This document shows positions 47,213 through 59,200 of a DNA stretch of 64,000 bases, one piece after another (the first letter of the stretch is position 1; the number at the start of each line of letters is the position of its first letter). A program made the translations under genes and the position numbers. The notes below the pieces were generated by a model. That model saw nothing but the letters and a program-made list of their open reading frames with translations, was not told where the DNA came from and searched no databases. This stretch comes from Paraphysomonas bandaiensis (Eukaryota; Chrysophyceae): the NCBI GenBank assembly GCA_965644295.1, contig CBFFRP010000078.1, positions 124,001-188,000 on the forward strand, in the 5' to 3' direction.

Positions 47213-47388
47213 ATTGTTACATATTGTACAGTGTAATGGAGTTGTGGGTATAATTTGAGTCCACCAGGGGTAGAATGGAATGCTTGTGGAATGCTCGTGT
47301 CAGAATTGGAGAGTCGTCGGAATGGGTGTGGAGAGAGTGTTTTTGTGGAAAAACGAGTGCGTGGATAAAAGTTGACAGAAACGTACAG
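47200..47388 (-). repeat. 189-bp TIR, copy 2 right
   Basis: Same sequence as the other three TIRs. It carries the start of the copy-2 transposase. Confidence 0.95.
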
Positions 47389-47409
47389 TATACTGTACAT
47401 TTTCATGCT

Positions 47410-47442
47410 ATACACTGTATATAGTATCTGTATACAGTGTAT
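47410..47442. repeat. 12-bp perfect hairpin beside copy 2
   Basis: ATACACTGTATA (47410-47421) and TATACAGTGTAT (47431-47442) are perfect inverted copies with a 9-nt loop, 20 bp from the element's TA. The surrounding DNA is rich in TACTGTA-like words. Confidence 0.6.
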
Positions 47443-47643
47443 ATTGCATTGTGGTATACATTGTATGGGGAGGGATACATTCGGTATATACTGTACATAT
47501 ATACACTGTATATATATATGTATGTAGCAGTGTGTTTACCATGATATCACTCATATACTATTACAGAACTATTCTATCACTAGAATTGAGCCTATAGAGA
47601 CCATCTCAATCATACTTACTCACTCAATAGATTTTATATCAAT

Positions 47644-50074
47644 ATGAATATGCATCATAGTGTATCAGACTTAAATACTCTTCTACAAGGACTTCAAGAG
47701 GGTATGATAGTATCCCATGGAACCATCTCATCTACAACCCCATCCACACATATAGATACATATATTAATACAGCAAATACAAGTTCATTACAAGATATTA
47801 TTACTGTGAATGTGAAGTGTTATGATATCTTGTATGTATGGATAAGTCACCATCATGATAACGGAATCAAATTATATGAAATTGAAAAAATGTTTTCATC
47901 ATTAACGGATCTCATAAAGTTTAACTTAACTTATATAACGAAACTGTATGTAAATATCAGTAGTACTTGCTTATTGTGCACTTATGATATGCATGTAGGT
48001 TTACGAATGGAAGTATAAACGACCTAAATGGCGTGATATCTGTGGTTGACTTATGCTTACGCTTCTCAACTTTATTACCAGCTGTGTTTTTAAAGGAAAT
48101 GTTCACTCGACATTTCTCTGTGGTACATAGCGTTGCGCTGCCTGTTGAATTGCTCAGTGAACTACGATCTGTGCTAATATTGATGTATACATCTTCGACA
48201 CGTACAACTGAGGAATCGCCATTTGCTAATTTGGAACTCAAGGATGACATGTTGCATCGCGAACTCAAGTCAAATCATGAATGTAGGGAATATATCGAAC
48301 AAATTAATAGTATTTGGGTTCCCCCAATGTTTTATGACACTACGGTCAACCAAACAGATGGTCATAAACGTGATAGCTACATCTGCGACCACATTGGCAA
48401 AATGTGTATTACATTGCGCGAAGACATCATTCAATTTCTTACAGCTGTGTTTATTCCCGGGTCGGATGTTGATGCTTTGGTAGAAAATTTTAATGAGTAC
48501 ATTTCAAAAAATATTGAAACAACCCAGAGTGTGATAAAGTTTGATATCACGACATCTGTGTCTGTGGAGTGCCTTGCGATCATTAGGTATATTTGAGCAC
48601 CTTCTTTACCAGAACTCATTGTATTTCTGTACAGATTTTTCAATAATTTAAACAGCGCAATGGGATCTGTGGATATTTGCCGCTCAGTTTTGCTTAGGTC
48701 GTTGTCGTTTTCATTGCAAATGGTAAAGCCTACGACACACTGTTCACTGTTTCAATCTATATATGTAGGCTGACGAGAGATTTTCAACTTTCACCGTTTG
48801 TGATACGAGTATGATATAAAGTGTTGTAATGTCTAGTCTTACTTTTAATATGTAGCCTTGGTGCTGATTTCCAATATTTGTGAGGATACGTGTTTGTCAT
48901 CATTGTCGAATTCCGAGCAGCGTGATGCGTTATTGATGATGTTGTTTACTATTAGCAAGGCGCCGTCCAGGTTTTGGTATAATGTCATAATTTTTCAGCT
49001 GGTAATTGCGTTTCCATTCAGTATATATTCGGCAGGATCTTGGATTGTACCTAAATCACTTAAGATTATGCGGTAAGAGTTTACATTCAATATTATGCTT
49101 CTTGCTGCTAATGCACAATCAGTTGCGTGACAGACCCGAGAAGCAAGTACCTTGCAGGCAGATGTGCGCAAGCCATAGTACCTGTGTCAAGTACTATATC
49201 GGGTGTAAAGGTATTCAATATGAAATACTACCTATCAACTTCTTATTTACGTCTCTGGTGAGCAGTGCACTCATTTGTGCATAGACCAAGTATCTAGGTG
49301 AGCTCAATGGTGGTTTAATCTCTGGATTCTTATTCTATTTTTTGTAGTTTTTTGGCCACTCATTCATCTGGAGCGCAAGCTTTTGCTCTCTTTCGCTCAC
49401 TACAGGTCAAATTTGGTTTGTATTTGAACTCCCTTGATTTTATGCGTAGCTTTTTATTTCAGTATGCCCTGTTGGTGTTCTCAAGACGAAGACACAATTG
49501 CTCACAGATTGTGCGTTTTCCCTTTTATCTCATAATGTACCCGTACTGTTATCATTTCTTGAGCGGGATGCGCAGGATTCATCGCCGTGCAATGAATGGA
49601 GCTCGAGTTTATTTGAATCTTTTTCACTTGCGGTGTGTTGCCTTAAAATCTTATTCTGGATAAATTAAGTTTTCTGTAGATAATGTGTGTACGATTACTT
49701 TGCATAGTTGTCACTCGCTGCGATAACGGTGAGTCAGTTAACTGCTGTGTGTGAAACTGTTATCATTTATTGACTTACTAGATGTCAAATTTGGGATCCT
49801 GGAGAAGCTTCTTATTTCAACTGCCGAGGTTGGTTGCATTTGCTCTACATTTCGAAGCTGTTGTCGGCGTTATCGCGATACCCTCAATGAAGATAAAGCA
49901 TCGAGCAAGGATGTTGTCTATACTGCAACGGACACTGTTTTCACAAAAGCAGTTGTAGAATTTTATAAAGCTGTGGAAGTCGCTCAATATGTGATGCGAA
50001 TGAAGTTTACTGAGCAGTGGAGCTGCATCACTGAGCAAGTACCAGAATTGCAACCACATCAAGAAGCTATATAG
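47644..50074 (+). CDS. multi-exon gene of unknown function
   Basis: Well-supported first part: exons 47644-47945, 47999-48586, 48635-48722, 48769-48808, 48856-49072 join in phase and give about 411 aa (MNMHHSVSDLNTLLQGL...; LFTNGSINDLNGVISVVDLCLRF; VALPVELLSELRSVLILMYT; LREDIIQFLTAVFIPGSDVDA; FFNNLNSAMGSVDICRSVLL). The region to 50074 continues with several short exon-like open stretches (CVTDPRSKYLAGRCAQAIVP; SLLSHNVPVLLSFLERDAQD; AVVEFYKAVEVAQYVMRMKF), but more than one splicing scheme is possible there. The product looks all-helical, HEAT/ARM-like, without catalytic motif, RING or U-box. I do not recognise the family. It could be a large helical scaffold, or partly decayed. It starts 255 bp from transposon copy 2. 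Confidence 0.45.
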
Positions 50075-51933
50075 CATTGTGGTGTAAATAGCTATAGTTC
50101 TTAGAGGTCGATAATCGCTTTCCTTGTAAGTATTTCAATCATTTTTGTCGTTATGGTTTCGAAACTTTTTGGAGATGTATACAAGAAAAATATGACTTGT
50201 TAAGCACTGGTATGTGAGTACTGATTTCGCTATTTTGCCCGTTGTTGATGTCTAGTGAGTTGGTAGTTGAATGCTTTACCAACTTTCTACTTAGCGAATG
50301 AATCTTTAATTAACATTAAAGCAACTATCTTCATAATGGTAGAACACAAAACTTCTGCCCTTCACTTCGAAATGTAATAGGTAATAGTATCTTAAGTCTT
50401 AAGAAAAGACTATATATTAGTTGTCGTCCATCATATTAATCAGCTAATACATAGTAAAGGAGGTATATAGTATATATTATGTATTGCAATAGGTCTAGTT
50501 CATGGGTCAACCCTTAAGTCTAAGTTTAAAATTCCGCACCCCACACTCAAAATTGGTAAGGTATTGTGCTTTAGGCTGGAAAACTTTCTATTATCGCAGT
50601 ACAGATAAATAATTATATGAAAAGCCTTGTTATTACATGATAGGAATGCATTGTTGGCACTTCACTACACAGGAGAGCTACATAACATAGAACTACTACA
50701 TAACGCTGTTATAGTGTAGAATTAGATCATTGCACCCAGAAAAATTGCTGTATACTAGTTTATTGTGACGAAGGTTTGGTGCTCTTCTCTTAGTAACTTT
50801 GAGTCAACTCGGAAGCGGTCTTAATAAGCTGGTAGTAAATAGAATGAGCATTTTCACAGCTACTTTGCATTGTAAGTCATATAAAACACGCATGGCATCA
50901 TCGAAAATACCTTTGATGAAGTGACACTGTCTACATTCGTGTCGTTTGAAATATCATCTATCATCAAGGATGGCGGAGAAATAGAAAAAAAGATTCCCAG
51001 CCCTCCACGAATTCCTCAATTTCAGTTTCGACTGCCAATGGTTCACTTTCAACATCACACCATAACTTGACAGCACTGGCTCGCTGTTCGGCATATAAGG
51101 ACTCAACTCAGGAATTCCTAAAGCTACATCATGCACATCCGGAAGCTCCTTAACTTCGACACAATGTTGACAGGTTTCACACGGAATCCATATCACTCAT
51201 AGATATATATCTATCCGCTATAGATTAATCAGTTGTTGTTGCATTGATACTGGTAAACAAGGTGAATAGTATTACAGTGATTCAACTATTAAAAGATGCT
51301 GTCGCAAAGCTATTTATATACATCATCAAGAATATTCATACAGTCAAAGCTATGAAGTTTCAAACCATACCTACCTACCTACCTACCTACATACATACAT
51401 ACCTACCTACCTACATACATACATACATACATACATGATTCCTTGACTGTATGTATGAATGTTCTAGATGATGTACTGGATGTTCATACTGAATATATGC
51501 AACGAATTGATTGAGGGTTTTGAAACTATTGAATGATATCTTGTGCTTGATACTGATGCTGTATTCATCTGATATCCATGGACATTGCTACATACAGTAG
51601 ATGAACAGATGCAGTAATGTAAGTATATGCATGTAATGAATGGGTTCATATCTTGTTCTCACTGTACATACATGTATGCACAGGAGTATGGAGATCAACT
51701 TTCATGACGTCACCAAAATAGTATTTTTCCGTTCAAAACTACAGGTTTATGTAAAAACGTGAGGTTTCTGCAAAAAAAAGTCCAAGCAATTCGTCCACTA
51801 CAGCATGAAGTCTCTATATACCAGTACATGTCATGCATATCCACCACGCAGCTACTGTGTATCTACCACCATATGTCAATAACTAGCTCTACTCGTACTC
51901 ATTCTCCACCCCACACAAGTTATTGACATCCTA
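50075..51933. other. intergenic, mostly unrecognised; one microsatellite
   Basis: 1.9 kb, AT-rich. A minus-strand frame at 50954-51196 (80 codons, CETCQHCVEVKELPDVHDVA) looks somewhat protein-like but is isolated. An imperfect foldback with a microsatellite core lies at 51322-51475. Confidence 0.4.
51322..51475. repeat. imperfect foldback with (CTAC)/(ATAC) microsatellite core
   Basis: TACATCATC..GAATATTCATACAGTCAA on the left is answered by TTGACTGTATGTATGAATGTTC..GATGATGTA on the right, around a CTAC/ATAC tract at 51367-51436. Confidence 0.55.
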
Positions 51934-52577
51934 ATGAAAGATACAGCATCATGTCATTGGTGCGGTAAAACAGATATATCATTACAACAATGCGCGAAGT
52001 GTCAGATTACCACTTATTGCTCCAGGTACATACATACATACATACATACATACATACATACATACATACATACATACATACATACATACATACATACATA
52101 CATACATACATACATACATACATACATACATACATACATACATACATACATACATACATACATACATACATACATACATACATACATACGTTAATACAAT
52201 CTTATTTATTATGAGACAGAGATTGTCAAAGATATGATTGGTTGAGTGTACACAAGAAGATATGTAGATCTCCAGTATTATCTACTCCCCCTCGTGTTGA
52301 TGTGTATTATGGTCATACTGATACGAAGACTGAATATGAGGAATATGCAGCTGTAATATTAAGAACACGTGAAGATCAAATTGATTATGTCAATGATATA
52401 CATTCGCCTTGTCGTAACCGTGTATACGAGATTCTTCATGAGATTAGTGATTCGGAATTGGCATCGAAGTATGGAGCAGACAAGATAACATGCTGTGGGT
52501 GGCTGCAAGATATAGAGCTGAAGAATAGGATATTGCGGGAGTATGGGTACCCGATTTCTAATAACGATATTAGTTGA
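51934..52577 (+). CDS. MYND-type zinc finger protein
   Basis: Exons 51934-52025 and 52220-52577; 149 aa. The MYND finger is CHWCGKTDISLQQCAKCQITTYCSR|DCQRYDWLSVHKKIC, split by the intron (bar). All ligands C-x2-C, C-x2-C, YC, C, H and C are present. The 194-nt intron consists mostly of an (ATAC)n tract. After the finger, 105 residues follow with IHSPCRNRVYEILHEISDSE and CCGWLQDIELKNRILREYGY, not recognised. MYND fingers bind proline-rich peptides; no SET or other catalytic domain is present. Reading through the intron would instead give a long HTYI-repeat protein, which is not credible. Confidence 0.8.
52026..52190. repeat. (ATAC)n microsatellite inside MYND gene intron
   Basis: About 165 bp of perfect tetranucleotide repeat. 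Its first unit supplies the GT of the splice donor (AG|GTACATAC). Confidence 0.95.
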
Positions 52578-53459
52578 AAGGTTGTGTAGTTAGATAGTTA
52601 AGGTGCCTATCTAAAGTAATCTTGTATATTAAGTCAAAGTGATTATATAATGTTGCTTCACAGATTATTAACTCTACTTGTCAGTATAGTTCACTTCATT
52701 ACAGTGTTGGCTTGATGCATATAGAATGTTTGTTCGAATGTGGCATCATCTTTTTTCTCAATTATTTTACACATAATTAACAAGATTTGACTTGTGGATA
52801 GTTAATTAACTTAAAGCTTAATGTAACTGAATGTTGGATATACTCCATGCATAATCAATAGTAAAATTATAATCAATATCACTTATCACTCATTGTCATT
52901 CACGAAGGTTTATATTACCTTAACCACCAATCAATATTATCATATTTTCTACAGTCGCGGAAACATTCAGGTAATTTATTTCAGTTTTTCTAACTAACTC
53001 ATAGCTCAATGCCTATTATTATAATACTGCTTCTAATTACTGTACTATTAAAGCAGCAGTTATACTTCAAAAATCTTAATTGCTCAATATCGAATAACTC
53101 AAGAATAGCTACACATACTACAAGTTCCAAGTTCCACTGCACTACATATTACATATAACAACATTTACAGTATTTTTCTATGTCCTATCATTCAAGGAGT
53201 AAGCATAAAAATAACTTTACCAAACAAATTGTTCTCAATTTCCATGAGTTTTGATTAACTTATTCCACAATTATTTAAGCATTACAAAAATTGAGCTACG
53301 ACAACCTATGATAAGATTCTTCGGCATTATTTACCATACTCTATACATAAAAACCACAGCATTAATCCAGCGTAGATGCAAAAAACAGCTTCCTAACGGA
53401 ATGACTTTCATCCCACAAGCCAATACTCTTGGGAGCATCAATATCATTCACAGTTACCC
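52578..53459. other. convergent intergenic region with repeat C
   Basis: About 880 bp, AT-rich. A dispersed repeat lies at 52862-52960. A 70-codon frame at 53251 has no recognisable feature. Confidence 0.4.
52862..52960 (+). repeat. short dispersed repeat family C
   Basis: Its first half matches 38302-38352 (GTAAAATTATAATCAATATC, CATTGTCATTCAC). Its second half (ACCTTAACCACCAATCAATA) matches 63390-63420 near the PIF/Harbinger remnant. Confidence 0.45.
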
Positions 53460-55548
53460 TTAACGAAAGTGGGCACCAATATGCCCCTAAATCACAAACG
53501 AATGTAATTAGTATTTAACGACCACACTGTTCAGAACAGCACCTGTATTTTCCGAATATGAGACTTGCATAAAAATTGCCTCCGGGCAAGTTCGCGTGTC
53601 GCCCTGTAATAACGAGTTATACTAAATAAGCAACAAGAGAGTTCGAACCGGAGGAAGATATCAAGATCCACAGATCGGTTATTTTGTGAGACAAGAGCTC
53701 TGCAATAAAATACATGTCACGAGTTAAGAACAATAGTAACACGAGAACAACACTAATTATACCTTTCCAAGTAGTATAATGCATCATCAATCGCTAAGAA
53801 TTCCGACTGTAGACCCACCTGTATAGGCATCACACTACTCACCAACACACAATGATATCTCAATCACCCACCAGTTGAACAGAAAGTTCATCGTACGGAA
53901 CTAAGCGACTATCAAGCTGAAAAAAAATTGGAAATAAAAGAAGTACACATGTACGTATTCAAACAGCCCAACAGTAATAAGTGTTCCACCAACAGCAATG
54001 AATGACAACAAGATGAAATATGATCACAATTCGATACGCACATTCTCTTCATTTCTAACTGCTTCTTTTTCTCTAGAAGATATCCACCCATCTAGCGACT
54101 TCTCTTTCGATTTTAGACCACTATCAACATGAAAATTGCATGAGCCGTCATTTTCACATGCATATGTTGAGCGTACGATGCGACTACGCAGCTTACGCCT
54201 GCTTATCAATTCTAGTGAACATGTCACTCTTCCACCTTACCTGATTTCCATACTACATTTGTCTTTCATCGCACGAAGTTCTACTAGCTTTTTATTCGCG
54301 GTGTCCTGTATCATGCACATAGGAGGGTCAACCAGCAGCGTACATAAATCAGCCAGCAGAACATTACTATAGACATCAAGGATACTCTACAGTTACAATA
54401 TACGGTAGCATTACCAAGCTGCTGTTTAATTCTTTTTGCACTTTGAGTTCCTGTTCAATATCACCTGTTCATATACTACATTATTAATGACGGACGGTCA
54501 AGAATTTATATTCACCCTTGATTCTGGTTTGCATCATTAGAATTTCTTCCTGAAATTTATTAGTTACTTCCTGGACAAGCTTGTCTTTGTTTTGTTCCTT
54601 CAGATGGTCCGGGATGTGCATCGATGTAACTACACCTTGTACGGGTGCGGCACGAGAGTGGTAATTACCATAGCCACTGGTAGACGACGAATATGAAGAT
54701 GGTGGTGAAGAATTGTGTGGATACGGGGTGGGAATAGGAGTACCCTGAACCACTCGAGCTTTAGCAGTTGCGAATTGAGCATGAGCACTGCTGCTGTTAC
54801 TGGAAGAAGAATTCACTTTGGAGAAAAGTGGTGGGTGATTGCCAAATACACCACACATTACAGAGACAAGATCTTTCAGTGTTGAGGTTGAAGGATTCCA
54901 GTTGTGAAGATATGGTAGATAGACTAGTCCTTGGGTATCCACATGAGGGTGGTTAGCCTTAATCACCATATCTACAAATCACAAGTCAGGTACCTAAGCG
55001 GTGGGAATTGGGATACATATATTCAGTGTCAACAACATACTATGAGAAATTATACAATCGACTATGAGTCGTAATAGTGTACATATATTAACATACTTGC
55101 AGTGGGTCGAACGTATATCTGAGGGGGTGCACTCGGGTATTGCTCTGTAACGTACACTTCCACAGGAATATTATACTACAATATACGAGTAAGACAATCT
55201 TACACTAATATTGACGTCTAAAGACTCACCTGAGTTCCACTATATATAATCGGAACCGTCCCTTCAAGATCCAAAACACGATGAGAAGTCCCATTATTTT
55301 GTACTATAGATATACATACACATCAATACATATAGCATATAAATAATAAAATATTTACTTAATGTTCCTATTTTAGGGACTAATGTCTTCACATGTCCTA
55401 ATAGGGTTTGTACATCATATTTGATACGTCCTCTGTCCTGAATATGTATGTATATATTATAAGTAGAGTGTAATATAGAAGAGTGACTGTATACCCGAAA
55501 ATTTAATTGATTTAATAGGATTTCCAACTGATGAGATACTGTAGTCAT
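53460..55548 (-). CDS. TSG101: TSG101/Vps23, ESCRT-I subunit
   Basis: Thirteen exons on the minus strand: 55548-55495, 55437-55359, 55303-55230, 55175-55097, 54971-54516, 54464-54415, 54305-54241, 54120-54042, 53916-53872, 53818-53763, 53699-53649, 53603-53543, 53486-53460. Phases close; 391 aa, like human TSG101 (390). UEV domain at about 1-145: VLDLEGTVPIIYSGTQYNIPVEVYV, YPSAPPQIYVRPT, VDTQGLVYLPYLHNWNP, VFGNHPPLFSK; as in all UEVs there is no catalytic cysteine. A Pro/Ser-rich linker and a coiled coil follow. The C-terminal steadiness box is SEFLAIDDALYYLERAL...VDLDIFLRATRELARRQFL. It sorts ubiquitinated cargo into multivesicular bodies and binds PTAP-type motifs. Exons 6-8 of the coiled coil are the least certain; an alternative donor would change only a few residues. 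Confidence 0.93.
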
Positions 55549-56252
55549 GGGGAAGTTAACAGGTGAGAAACACACAGATAGATTTGGTTATTTGTAATAA
55601 GAGAAGGATGATAATCTCTTCTCACTATTCTCTTATATATAGTACGATAGTACTGTACCTGATAGGAGTGTATATCCTTGTCTATGTATATGGGTATATG
55701 GGTATATATTATATATGGTATACTTGATATACTCTGTCTATACCAGCAGGAATTTCTTATGGAGTCTACAGTGTACATACAACTCAGCACAGTATCTGTG
55801 TTTTTTAGGCAAGAAATGTTGCCGAATAGTGAATAGTACATAAACTTCTGTATTTTGAGTCTATGACAACTTTTTTTGGGGGATTTTCGTTTTAGTTGAT
55901 GAAAAATATTAGATTTTGTATATGGTATGTAGTTTTTCATACAGCAGTTCAACTATCGGCTAGATACTACGACGTATATACATATATACTGTATATAGGG
56001 AGCGCACACATTGGCTATTTTGAATTTTCCCTATACATAAATACGTGCGTGTTCTTCTCACAACTCTGGAACTGCACAATATCATCAAGTAAACCCTAAG
56101 AAGAGCGAAGTGTCATAGATGATGTCGAAGTTCACATAAGTCACACTTCTTTCTCTATATCTTCAAATTCCAAACTATACGATACATACGTATATATATA
56201 TATATATATGCTACTATAGTTATAATCTGATCACATCTATACTATTATTACA
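55549..56252. promoter_or_regulatory. divergent intergenic region TSG101 / Ser-rich protein
   Basis: About 700 bp, AT-rich with an (AT)n-like run near 56190. Frames on both strands are short and unconvincing. Confidence 0.4.
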
Positions 56253-59200
56253 ATGAAATCACGTCTAATTAAAATGTTTTCAAATAAAATGAATTCAAAT
56301 GAGATACAATATACATTATCAGAAGATATATCCAAATCTTTAATATTAATATGTATTGAATTATGTAAACGTCGACAAACATCACGTGTATTAGATAACA
56401 TTCAATCCAAAGAGGTTGATAAGCTTATATCATTAATAGAAAATAAATCCATAACATCAAAAGATTTAAATAATGTTATTGATACAAATATTTTATGGAC
56501 AACATTATTAAAAATACTTGAAAGATGTGATCCTATTATTTCAACTGATATGAATAATGAGATTATTAAATCAGATGATATGACTGATATATCGAAAGTT
56601 ATCTCTAAATTACCTGTACATCATAAGAAGTTACTTGGAGCATTAATACCAATGGCAGAGGCTCTAGGAGAAGACAATATACCACTCGCAGAGCAAATGC
56701 TATCTCAATTAGGGAGTGCTATTATATCTCCCTCGGACTCAGGTAATAATTTATATTTAACTGTAAGGTGTACACTGCTTGTTGATATAATAGATATAAG
56801 ATGTATTGTAATACTTGATTAATTCGCAGGTATGATGCGGGAGAAAGCTTCTATTGAAACTGTATTCGTCAAGTTTGCTTCCAATAGAAAATACCTGCTT
56901 CCAAGTGCCTTAGATTTCTATATGGAAGCCGGAATCTTAGAGCTTCCAAACTCTGGCCAATTTTGGGACTCTTTAGCTGATAACCGTCCCTTCGAAGGAG
57001 ATTCTGTGTCCGGTAGTAGCGTTACAAGTCAACATTCACAAGTCTCGTCTCTTGAGGAAATGCCTAGCGGTGCGAATTTATCTCGTTTGGATAGACAGCG
57101 TAGCGACATGCTATCCCGTCTTCAGATCGAGAACTCATTCGATATGGACAGTGACGAAGAGAACGAAGAAGCACCAGTACTAAGTATTCATGCCCCGTCG
57201 ATACCTCCCTCTCATGTTCCCACACCCGCTGGAGCCCCTCCGGTTTTAGGTGCGAAGGAGGTACCTGTTTTCCTACAGCGGGGGGAGGGGTCTAATACGT
57301 CGCCTGTTAGCCGAAATGGTGAAAAATCGGACACCTACGACCAAGTGAAGGCTATATACGACCGGTGTGCGGGTGAAACAAAGAATGGAGCAGATATTAG
57401 GTAAGAGTATAAGTGACGCACACAAATAATCATCATTTGATGTGCACTGTGTATGATGTTTATAAGATTTTTGTTTCTGCGTTAAATACACAAGTGTGTC
57501 TACAACTTATACATTAACTACGCAGCGATATTGTGAAGCACCTAAGGGCTACCTTTGGATCTTCGTCGACTGACTTGAGAACCGAACTTATTGCTGCTAT
57601 CCCTCTGGGTAAGTAGATAAAGATGTTACGATTTAAGATTGTTTGGATATATATTGGCTAGCTATTGATAAATCATACCATGGATCCTACTTTAATAGTG
57701 GTATATCAGGTTGCAAGACATCTACCATAACATGGCCTCAATTGAAGGTATACTTCTATCTGTTATCTGTATGTTTATTAGGGAATGCACTCATCGCAAT
57801 TCAGGACATCTTGCAGTCTGATGTGCTGAGGGACCTCAAACTGGTGTCTACGAAGACACCTCTTGTATCCCATTTGTCAGAATCTTCCATTCCTTCTGTA
57901 GATGCCAGTGGACCCATTAACTCAAGATCGCGTCACCCTTGCACCACCCCGGTGAGTGAGGTTAGCATTAGTGATAGCGCAAGGGATAGTCCGAGTAGCC
58001 AGCTGGATAGTGGGGACGGCAGGCAAGTACGCGGAAACGTGAGGGATGGTCGACATTCCTTGTCCCGCATGGCGTTGGAGAATTCTTCTAGACTGGACCC
58101 CCTGGTTGCGTCATTCTCAAGTCCACCGAGGGCCATGTCCTCTTTAAAATCCATTGAAACAGAAGATATTCAAGACTTTTCTCAAAGCAACTCTCGTTCG
58201 TCTAGGCGGCGCCATGCCCCAGTACCCAACTCTGAGGTATATTTCCGTTAGTTTTAGAAAACGAGTACTGTACTTTTATTGTTTGATACATGTATGTCTT
58301 ATTTATATATGTAGTTGTCGACATTTAATACAGCAGATACTGATGACTTCCACGATATCGAGAGCATCACTTCACTTTCACCAGAGAAGCCCGGAGATAG
58401 ACAGAGAAAAAAGGATGTCCCACTTTTTTTACAGCCTTTTAACGAGTCGAGTAAAAGTCCTGGTGATGATATGGATGTGCTGGATTGGAGCGCAGAATAC
58501 AGTCCGAATAAGACACCTGGGGGGCGACGGTCTATTGCACGTGGGGGTGTGCCCTCGGGAGATCAGAGATTGCGTTCTGATCATGTTTCGCCTTCCAAGA
58601 ACAGCTTAGATTCATCAGCTGAATTCTTAGACTCGATTCCGAATATTGGTTCTGTTGCCCGAGCACCAAGAGGGCGTAGACATAATAAAAGCGAAGCTTC
58701 GTTGAGCCCATCTCGTCGGAGAAGAGGTGAGGATTGGCATGGTGTTGGAGGTAAGAGTGGATGTTAAGTATAGTTATATATTACTGGGGTTGCTAACGTG
58801 GTGTGTGCAACAGATGGCAGTACAGGCATCAGTGTAGATCTAGACGTGTCCTGGGATGAAGAGGATATTCCGCCTCGACCACATCGCATAAGTCCGAAAA
58901 GCCCTCACGTGAAGCAAACAGATTCGTCGCAACATCTGTCGCTTAATACAATCAGTCCTGGAAGTAATTCAACAATTGATAGAGCCGCTCTTATGCGCCG
59001 AAATAATAGTGAGGCCAGCTGTGTTAGTGACCATGGGAAAGCTAATACCAGTATGGACGAAGCGTATATACGTGCATGTTTGGGGGGCGAAGATTTACTG
59101 CCTCCGATGGGGGCTGCTGTTATAAGTGATGATACGATGGAAGACATTGTTGAAGCTGAAAAACCTGCCACAATAAAGAAACCTCGTCGCGGAAGGGCGA

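Larger units (their letters stand above)
44018..47388 (-). mobile_element. two-gene DD34E transposon, copy 2 (inverted)
   Basis: 3371 bp, TIRs 44018-44206 and 47200-47388, flanked by TA (44016-44017, 47389-47390). Orientation is opposite to copy 1, with the accessory ends facing each other. It is one base shorter; the single missing T (45051-45055 has five T, copy 1 has six) accounts for the whole length difference. Confidence 0.93.

Noticed and set aside
53251-53463. 70-codon plus-strand frame before TSG101
   Set aside because: It is largely low-complexity and ends over the TSG101 last exon; no recognisable feature.
53641-53660. TTCGAACC-like box resembling a tRNA B box
   Set aside because: It lies at an exon-intron junction of TSG101 and no cloverleaf can be drawn around it.
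54024-54227. Independent small protein MTCSLELISRR... on the minus strand
   Set aside because: Its second half is exon 8 of TSG101; the first half is intron 7.
56253-56822. RhoGAP domain in the N-terminus of the Ser-rich protein
   Set aside because: The LPVHHKKLLGALIPMAEAL stretch looks superficially like part of a RhoGAP, but the arginine finger and other family motifs were not found, so I left it unassigned.
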